From: Streptomyces shenzhenensis
Lineage (GTDB): Bacteria > Actinomycetota > Actinomycetes > Streptomycetales > Streptomycetaceae
NCBI RefSeq assembly: GCF_003688995.1
Contig: NZ_PENI01000022.1
Coordinates: 62,001-126,000, forward strand
Direction: 5' to 3'
Length of the DNA: 64,000 bases
The notes under the pieces are model-generated. The model was not told the DNA's origin, ran no database searches, and was given only the letters and a program-made list of their open reading frames with translations. The number at the start of each line of letters is the position of its first letter. Position 1 is the first letter of the stretch. Below, in pieces: positions 58,569-64,000 of the stretch. The position numbers were made by a program, and so were the translations under genes.

Positions 58569-58962
58569 GAGACGCAGGGTAACGCTTCTCTGATATCGGG
58601 AAATGATTGCGCTCAGCGCCTTTCCGAAGAACTCTGTCACCCGTCGGAATTCCACCGGCACCGCGAGGCCGGATCCGGCGCTCGCGCTCCCCCGGGCAGG
58701 AGCGACGGCCACCCCAACCGTCGGCGGCCCGAGGTCACCCGCGCGCCGGCCCCCGGGCCTCGCCTTCGGTGAGGCCCGCGGCACAGGGCGCCGCGGCCGG
58801 GCGGACCCGGCTCACCCGGCGGTCCCGCCCGGTCCGTATTCGCACGATCAGTACCGGCTCGTATCCGTACGATCCGTCCCGGCCCGCATCCGCACGATCC
58901 GTTCCACCCCGGCCGACCGTGTTCCTCCCGGCCACGGCCCGGCACCCCTGAGAGGCGCTCCC
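58569..58962. promoter_or_regulatory. Divergent control region between IclR gene and DUF1177 operon
   Basis: This 394-bp stretch has no gene. It holds promoters in both directions (not placed with confidence) and the three tandem 25-bp repeats at 58836-58910. The IclR gene start at 58568 is preceded by a purine-poor stretch on the minus strand. Confidence 0.5.
58836..58910 (+). repeat. Three tandem 25-bp repeats, likely regulator binding array
   Basis: Units lie at 58836-58860, 58861-58885 and 58886-58910 with no gap. The shared pattern is G(T/C)AT(T/C)CG(C/T)ACGATC(A/C)GT at the left of each unit, followed by a C-rich right part. Only about five of the first 17 positions vary. The period of 25 bp is about 2.4 helical turns. 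The array sits 53 bp before the TTG start of the operon. Confidence 0.75.
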
Positions 58963-59934
58963 TTGCTCAAGCACGTGATCGACGTCATCGAACTCCTCGA
59001 CCGTCCGCAGACCAGCGGCGACCTGCTCGCCGACCATCTCCGGAGTGTCCTGGCCGCCGTGCCGGCCGCCGACGACACCGATGCCGCCGCCCCCCGGCCC
59101 ACCATCGAGGTGCGGACCGTCGTCGGCGACAAGGGCAGCACCGACTTCGTCAACGTGACGATCCCCGGCCGGTCCGGACGGCTGTCCGGCGGCGAGGCCC
59201 CGACCCTGGGCATCCTGGGCCGTCTCGGTGGCGTGGGCGCCCGGCCGGAGCGGATCGGCCTGGTCTCCGACGCCGACGGAGCCGTCGCCGCGCTGGCAGC
59301 CGCCGCCAAGCTGCTCGACATGCACGCGCGCGGTGACGTACTCGACGGCGATGTGATCCTTTCCACCCATGTCTGCGGCTGGGCCCCGACCCGCCCGCAC
59401 GACCCGGTTCCCTTCATGGACTCCCCGGTGGACATCGCGCTGTGCAACCGCGAGGAGGTCAGCGAGGAGATGGACGCTATCGTCTCCATCGACACCACCA
59501 AGGGGAACCGGCTGCTCAACCACCGTGGCATCGCCCTTTCGCCGACCATCCGGCAGGGTTGGGTGCTGCGGGTCAGCGAGGATCTGCTGTCGGTCCTGGA
59601 GACCGTGACCGGAGAGCCCGCCCGGGTCATCCCCGTGACCACCCAGGACATCACCCCGTACGGCAATGACGTCCACCACATCAACTCGCTGCTCCAGCCG
59701 GCCGTCGCGACCGACGCCCCGGTGGTAGGGCTCGCCATCACCGCCGGTACGGCGGTCGCCGGCTGCGCCACGGGGGCCAGCCACGAGACCGACATCGCGG
59801 CCGCCGCGCGGTTCGCCATAGAGACGGCCAAGGACTACGGCCGGGGCGGAGCCCGGTTCTTCGACCCCGCCGAGTTCGACCGCCTCGTCGAGCTGTACGG
59901 GCCCATGACGCGCCTGCAGGGCCGGCCCTCCTGA
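58963..59934 (+). CDS. DUF1177-family protein
   Basis: This 323-residue protein is of unknown function. It starts at TTG 58963, giving the family-typical LLKHVIDVIELLDRP. Conserved-looking blocks are VVGDKGSTDFVNVTIPG, GRLGGVGARPERIGLVSDADG, DVILSTHVCGWAPTRPHDPVPFMDSP and GNDVHHINSLLQP, rich in His, Asp and Cys and suggesting a metal-dependent peptidase or hydrolase (the layout recalls M20/M55-like amidohydrolases, unproven). It is first in the operon with OPT transporter, AroM and racemase genes. Confidence 0.85.
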   Translation: MLKHVIDVIELLDRPQTSGDLLADHLRSVLAAVPAADDTDAAAPRPTIEVRTVVGDKGSTDFVNVTIPGRSGRLSGGEAPTLGILGRLGGVGARPERIGLVSDADGAVAALAAAAKLLDMHARGDVLDGDVILSTHVCGWAPTRPHDPVPFMDSPVDIALCNREEVSEEMDAIVSIDTTKGNRLLNHRGIALSPTIRQGWVLRVSEDLLSVLETVTGEPARVIPVTTQDITPYGNDVHHINSLLQPAVATDAPVVGLAITAGTAVAGCATGASHETDIAAAARFAIETAKDYGRGGARFFDPAEFDRLVELYGPMTRLQGRPS

Positions 59935-60031
59935 CCCCCTTCCCCTCCCCACCCGTCCCCCTCCACTCGGGCAGCCGAGGCGTCCCCGCTCTTCCCGCCG
60001 CCCCCGAGAACTGTCCACATCAGGAGTTTCC

Positions 60032-61738
60032 GTGCACCGTACGCCCGCCGCCGGTCCCCCCGGCCCATCGCCCGCCGCCCCGAGAACGGGGACCGAATCG
60101 GCCCCCGCGCGCCACCCGCGCGCCCTGGAACCGGTCACCGCGATCCTCATCGTGCTGCTGTCCGTCCTCGGCGCGCTGATCGGCATCGTCCTGATCACCT
60201 CGCTCGGCGTGTCTCCGAACACCGCCGTGATCGGCGCCCTGGTGGCGATGCTCGTCGGGCGCATCCCGGTCGGTGCCCTGGTCAAGATGCGGTCGCTGCA
60301 CCGCCAGAACCTCGTGCAGTCGGCGATCTCGGGCTCCACGTTCGCCGCGGCCAACTCGCTGATGACGCCGATCGCCGTGCCCTTCGCGCTGGGCCGCACC
60401 GACCTGGTGTGGCCGATGCTGGGCGGCGCGACCATCGGCCTGGCGGTCGACAGCTGGGTCCTCTACCGGGTGTTCGACTCCAAGCTGCTCCCCGCGACCA
60501 ACGCCTGGCCGGCCGGCATCGCGGCGGCCGAGACGATCAAGGCCGGCGACAGCGGCGGCAAGAAGGCCGTGGTCCTGGGCGCCAGCGCCGTGGTCGGTCT
60601 GCTCGGCGCCCTGATGAAGATCCCGACCAGCGCGGCCGGGGTCGCCTTCCTGGGCAACGTCTGGGCACTGCTGATGTTCGGCATCGGCCTGCTGGTGGCC
60701 CAGTACGCGCCGACCGTGCTGGATGTCAATCTGTCGGCGGAGTACGTCCCGCACGGCCTGATGATCGGCGCGGGGCTGGTCGCCCTGGCCCAGGCCGGGA
60801 TGCTGATGCGCAACCGCGGGGGCAACAAGCAGCAGGCCGTGGCCGCGAACGCGGACGCGGCGGACGACGGGACCCCCGAGCTCACGGTCGGCTCGACCCG
60901 GCTGCGGCGTGGTCTGCTGGAGGGCGTGGTCCTGTTCACCGCGGGAGCGGTGGTGGTCGCCATCACCGGCGGTCTGATCGGCGGGATGTCCGTGCCCGGC
61001 CTGATCGGCTGGGTCCTGCTGGCCGGGGCCGCCGCCCTGGTGCACCAGCTGATCGTCGGACTCGCCGCGATGCACTCGGGCTGGTTCCCGGCCTTCGCGG
61101 TGACCCTCATCGTCCTGATCGTCGGTCTCTTCCTGGACATCCCGACGGTGCCGCTGGCCCTTCTCGTCGGTTACACCGCCTCCACCGGCCCGGCCTTCGC
61201 CGACCTCGGCTACGACTTCAAGGCGGGCTGGCTGCTGCGCCGGGACGCCGTGCCGTGGCAGCCCTACGAAATGGCCGGCCGCCGCGAGCAGTACATCGCC
61301 CAGGTGCTGGGCTTCGCCGTCGCGCTCGGTGTGGTGGCCCTGGCCTGGCACGCCTTCTTCACGGACGGCAAGGTGCCCCCGGTCTCCAAGGTGTATGTCA
61401 CCACCATCACGTCCGGTCTTGACCCGCACACCATGACCACCCTGTTGCTGTGGGCGATCCCCGGCGCCCTGATCCAGTTCATCGGTGGCTCCTCCAGGCA
61501 GCTCGGTGTCCTGCTCGCCACAGGTCTGCTCGTGGCGACCGCCAACGCCGGCTGGATGGTGCTGGGCGCCCTCGCCGTCCGCTATGGCTACACCCGGTGG
61601 CGTCGCCGGGGTGTGCGCACGGCCGAGGAGCGGATCCGCCGCGACGAGCAGTCCGACAACGACATGTCCCTGGTGGGCGCCGGGCTCATCGCGGGCAGCT
61701 CGCTCAACGACATCAGCAAGCTCACCAAGGCGTTCTGA
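60032..61738 (+). CDS. OPT/YSL-family transporter
   Basis: This 568-residue membrane protein has about 14 hydrophobic segments and OPT landmarks: MRSLHRQNLVQSAISGSTFAAANSL, LPATNAWPAGIAAAETIKAG and GYTASTGPAFADLGYDFKAGWLLR. OPT proteins import oligopeptides or metal-chelating peptides by proton symport. The start is GTG 60032 with AGGAG upstream. The C-terminal cytoplasmic tail ends SSLNDISKLTKAF. Neighbouring peptidase and racemase genes suggest a peptide or D-amino-acid-containing substrate. Confidence 0.9.
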   Translation: MHRTPAAGPPGPSPAAPRTGTESAPARHPRALEPVTAILIVLLSVLGALIGIVLITSLGVSPNTAVIGALVAMLVGRIPVGALVKMRSLHRQNLVQSAISGSTFAAANSLMTPIAVPFALGRTDLVWPMLGGATIGLAVDSWVLYRVFDSKLLPATNAWPAGIAAAETIKAGDSGGKKAVVLGASAVVGLLGALMKIPTSAAGVAFLGNVWALLMFGIGLLVAQYAPTVLDVNLSAEYVPHGLMIGAGLVALAQAGMLMRNRGGNKQQAVAANADAADDGTPELTVGSTRLRRGLLEGVVLFTAGAVVVAITGGLIGGMSVPGLIGWVLLAGAAALVHQLIVGLAAMHSGWFPAFAVTLIVLIVGLFLDIPTVPLALLVGYTASTGPAFADLGYDFKAGWLLRRDAVPWQPYEMAGRREQYIAQVLGFAVALGVVALAWHAFFTDGKVPPVSKVYVTTITSGLDPHTMTTLLLWAIPGALIQFIGGSSRQLGVLLATGLLVATANAGWMVLGALAVRYGYTRWRRRGVRTAEERIRRDEQSDNDMSLVGAGLIAGSSLNDISKLTKAF

Positions 61739-61892
61739 CCGCACGCGCTGCCCGGCGACGCCGGGCAGCGCCGCACCCCGAGCCGGCCCTCGCGCGCCCT
61801 GTCGCAGGGGCGGCCCTCGCACACACCCGCACGCCCTCCCGCACGGGCGGTCCTCCGCCCACGCCCGTGCGACCCGACCCGCTGGAGTCACC

Positions 61893-62657
61893 TTGTCCTC
61901 GAACCAGCCCGTGGCCTCCGCTCCACCGGCCGACCGCACGTCCGACGACCGCCCCGCCCTCGGCCTGGTCACCATCGGCCAGGCCCCCCGTACCGACCTG
62001 CGGCCCGACGCCGAGCCGCTGCTGCCCGGCGTACGCCTGGTCGAGCACGGGGCCCTTGACGAGGACGATTTCACCGCCGGTGCCGAGGCCGCCACCCGCC
62101 GGGAGCTCGCTCCCGAGCCGGGCGAGGCCCCGCTCGTCTCCCGGCTGCGCGACGGCAATGCGGTGGTGCTGGGCCACGGCGCCGTGGTTCCCCGGATGGA
62201 ACGGGCCGTGGCCCGCGCGGAGGCGGAGGGCGCGGTGGCAACCCTGCTGCTGTGCACCGGGCACTTCCCCGCCATCCAGGGGTCCCGCCCGGTGCTCTTT
62301 GCCGAGCCGCTGGTACAGCGTGCCGTGGCCGCGATCGTGGGCGACGCCCCGGTCGGCCTCGTGTGCCCGCATCCGGACCAGGTCGCGGACGTCTCCGGCC
62401 GCTGGGTCGAGCTGCTTCCCGGCCGTGTCACGGCCGCCGGAGCGAACCCCTACGCGCCGGCCGACGAGGCCCACCAGCAGATCGCCGAGGCGGCCCGGGA
62501 ACTGGCCGACGGCGGAGCGGCCTGGCTGGTCCTCGACTGCATCGGCTACACCGAGGACATGCGGCGCACGGCGGCGCGAGCGGCCGGCCGCCCCGTACTG
62601 CTCGCCCGGTCGCTGGCCGTCCGCGCCGCGGCCGAGGTCGTCGCCGCCCACCCCTGA
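61893..62657 (+). CDS. AroM-family protein
   Basis: This 254-residue protein starts at TTG 61893 after a GGAG. It has AroM landmarks LGLVTIGQAPRTDL near the N-terminus, RLRDGNAVVLGHGAVVPRME, LLLCTGHFPAI and WLVLDCIGYTEDMRR. AroM proteins are uncharacterised but share the Asp/Glu racemase-like fold with paired Cys (LCTG and LDCIG here). It may therefore be a racemase-type or decarboxylase-like enzyme working next to the true racemase gene 28 bases downstream. Confidence 0.88.
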   Translation: MSSNQPVASAPPADRTSDDRPALGLVTIGQAPRTDLRPDAEPLLPGVRLVEHGALDEDDFTAGAEAATRRELAPEPGEAPLVSRLRDGNAVVLGHGAVVPRMERAVARAEAEGAVATLLLCTGHFPAIQGSRPVLFAEPLVQRAVAAIVGDAPVGLVCPHPDQVADVSGRWVELLPGRVTAAGANPYAPADEAHQQIAEAARELADGGAAWLVLDCIGYTEDMRRTAARAAGRPVLLARSLAVRAAAEVVAAHP

Positions 62658-62685
62658 ATCCCTCCACGCGAAACCGAGGTCACCC

Positions 62686-63333
62686 GTGTCTGTCCCCTCC
62701 GTCGGCATCATCCGCGTCCTCACCAGCGAAGACCCCGCCGTGGTCGAGGACCACGGCCGGCTGCTCCACGAGCGCTACGGGCTCCACACGGTGTCCCGCT
62801 GCATCCCCGACCAGCCGCACGGCATCCACGACGACGCCACGCACCGCCGCGCCGAGCCGAAGATCGTCCGCCTCGCCCAGGAACTGGAGGCGGACGGCGT
62901 GGACACCATCATCATCAGCTGTGCGGCCGACCCGGCCCTGGACGACACCCGTGCCGCCGTGCGCATTCCCGTGATCGGCGCGGGTTCCGCCGCCGCCGCG
63001 GTGGCCCTGTCGCTGGGCCGCCGGATCGGTGTGCTGGGCATCCGGGACGAGACCCCGCCCGCCGTGGCCGCCCTGCTCGGCACCCGTCTGGCCGCCTCGA
63101 TGCGCCCGGAGGGCGTGCACAGCACCACGGAGCTGCGCACCCCGGAGGGCACCGACGCCGCCGAGAAGGCCGCCGCCGACCTGGTCGCCCGGGGCGCGGA
63201 CACACTGCTGCTGGCCTGCACGGGCCTGACCTCCGTCGGTGTCCGCCCGCGCCTGGAACAGCGGCTCGGCGTCCCGGTGGTGGACCCCGTACTCGCGGCG
63301 GGCCTGATAGCGCTCTACCGCCGCACGGCCTGA
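62686..63333 (+). CDS. Asp/Glu/hydantoin racemase-family protein
   Basis: This 215-residue protein starts at GTG 62686. The two catalytic cysteines of the family are visible in TIIISCAADPAL and LLLACTGLTSVG, about 100 residues apart. GVLGIRDETP and VPVVDPVLAAG are family segments. Members interconvert amino acid or hydantoin stereoisomers without cofactor. It is last in the operon. With OPT transporter, AroM and PepE it suggests import and epimerisation of peptide-derived or D-amino acids. Confidence 0.9.
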   Translation: MSVPSVGIIRVLTSEDPAVVEDHGRLLHERYGLHTVSRCIPDQPHGIHDDATHRRAEPKIVRLAQELEADGVDTIIISCAADPALDDTRAAVRIPVIGAGSAAAAVALSLGRRIGVLGIRDETPPAVAALLGTRLAASMRPEGVHSTTELRTPEGTDAAEKAAADLVARGADTLLLACTGLTSVGVRPRLEQRLGVPVVDPVLAAGLIALYRRTA

Positions 63334-63383
63334 CCCTCCACGACACCTCACCCGGCCCGGCTCTGCTCGCCGCCCGGGGATCC

Positions 63384-63418
63384 GGCCCCCGGCCCGGTCT
63401 CGCAACCGGCTGGGGGCC
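63384..63418 (+). terminator. Terminator of the DUF1177-racemase operon
   Basis: An 11-bp stem with one mismatch (GGCCCCCGGCC at 63384-63394, partner 63408-63418) and a 13-base loop lies 51 bases after the racemase stop. Confidence 0.62.
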
Positions 63419-63452
63419 GTTGCCGTGCACGCCCGCAGGAACGTGACCCGCC

Positions 63453-63719
63453 TTCGGGGCACTGCTCGGCCTTCTGCTGGCCGCCGCGACCATGCTGAGC
63501 TGCGTCTACTACCCGTGGACCGCCCTGGACTCGATCCGCTGAGTGCAGGTCCTCACCCTCGCCAACCCGCTCGTCTGCATGAGCGAGGGGCTACGCGCGA
63601 ACCTCACGCCCGCCACCGACCACATGCCCACCTGGGCCTACCTCACGGCCCTCACCCTCGGCACCGCAGCCCTCGGCCACCTCGCCCTGCGCCGCTTCAC
63701 CCGACGCGTACGAACCTGA
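63453..63719 (+). pseudogene. C-terminal remnant of an ABC-2-type permease with nonsense codon
   Basis: The frame reads LLAAATMLSCVYYPW, TALDSIR, stop (TGA 63540-63542), then VQVLTLANPLVCMSEGLRAN and on to TGA at 63717. This is the usual end of an ABC-2 exporter permease (YYPW...RW.Q...NPL.YMSEGLR). The internal TGA stands where the family has Trp. The N-terminal two thirds are missing. It is a decayed gene fragment. Confidence 0.75.
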
Positions 63720-63750
63720 CGCGGGACGGCACCGCCGAGCACCGTATTGA

Positions 63751-64000
63751 TCACGACGCCTCTGGTCCAGGGCGTCTCACCCGGCTGGCGCGGGACTCCA
63801 GGTAGCGTTGCTCGGCGATGCCTGCGGTGGCCTTCGCGGCGCGCCTGTAGTGCTCGTGGGCCCCGGCCAAGTCGCCGGTCTTCTCCAGCAGATGCCCCCG
63901 TACGGCCAGCAGGCGGTGATGTCCCGCCATCCGCTCGTCGCTGTCCAAGGTGGACAGCAGGGCCAGCCCGGCGTGGGGGCCCTCGGTCTCGGCGAGCGCG
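63751..64000 (-). CDS. C-terminus of an ECF sigma-factor-like protein with DUF6596-type helices (5' cut by window edge)
   Basis: About 82 C-terminal residues are visible, reading GLALLSTLDSDERMAGHHRLLAVRGHLLEKTG, then YRRAAKATAGIAEQRYLESRA. This resembles the helical C-terminal domain of SigJ/DUF6596-type RNA polymerase sigma factors (HHRL.AVRAHLLE...AA..YR.A). The tail RVRRPGPEAS is short. The DNA-binding regions lie outside the window, so the call is tentative. Confidence 0.6.
   Translation of the reverse strand, partial: ALAETEGPHAGLALLSTLDSDERMAGHHRLLAVRGHLLEKTGDLAGAHEHYRRAAKATAGIAEQRYLESRASRVRRPGPEAS

Overview
The window is high-GC DNA (about 70 %) with dense, mostly four-base-overlapping operons, frequent GTG/TTG starts, Tat-type leaders, several probably leaderless genes and many secreted polysaccharide-active enzymes. 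This points to a Streptomyces or close relative. I saw no rRNA, tRNA or CRISPR array.

Layout. (1) 1-7772: a GntR regulator (cut by the window edge), a five-gene overlapping operon (LLM flavin monooxygenase, two AA_synth/DUF1185 proteins, alpha/beta hydrolase, aldehyde dehydrogenase) and, divergently, a SnoaL-flavin reductase fusion and an NCS1 permease. A shared TGCCATGCAAG motif at the promoters suggests one regulon. The gene set resembles a nucleobase/N-heterocycle oxidation pathway. (2) 7807-19804: an Opp-type ABC importer with Tat lipoprotein, aldo/keto reductase, HpaI-type aldolase and a cytoplasmic sialidase-like protein. Facing it are a continuous kinase-PdxA2 reading frame (four-carbon sugar acids) and a DeoR regulator. 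(3) 19822-32400: an accessory zone with a DUF1062 gene, transposase and oxidoreductase remnants around a hydrolase/MBL/YciI cassette, secreted GH43 and pectate lyase, a toxin-antitoxin pair, and a 2.9 kb ISAs1-family element. That element carries MerR and crotonase genes and has cut a methyltransferase gene in two, with 10-bp target duplications. (4) 33517-49636: a 16 kb one-strand locus in which pstC-pstA-pstS are separated from pstB by cell-surface genes. These are three binding-protein-like products, a WxL-domain protein, a DUF916-type protein, an LAXTG-anchored protein, an Ig-repeat protein and a sortase-like protein that lacks both catalytic residues. Four of the proteins share one exported domain. 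(5) 49835-56916: a frameshifted SDR remnant, an LLM oxidoreductase, XRE regulator plus second methionine aminopeptidase, tandem GNAT, broken APH kinase and GH127 arabinofuranosidase. (6) 56938-63333: PepE, IclR, DUF1177, OPT transporter, AroM and Asp/Glu racemase, with three tandem 25-bp repeats in the control region. (7) The end holds an ABC-2 permease remnant with a nonsense codon and the C-terminus of a sigma-factor-like protein.

The most striking object is the Pst-WxL locus. It looks like a phosphate-type importer merged with a WxL surface-protein system, and I know of no description of such a merger. The ISAs1 element with passenger genes is the best-supported structural finding, because precise removal restores the target reading frame.
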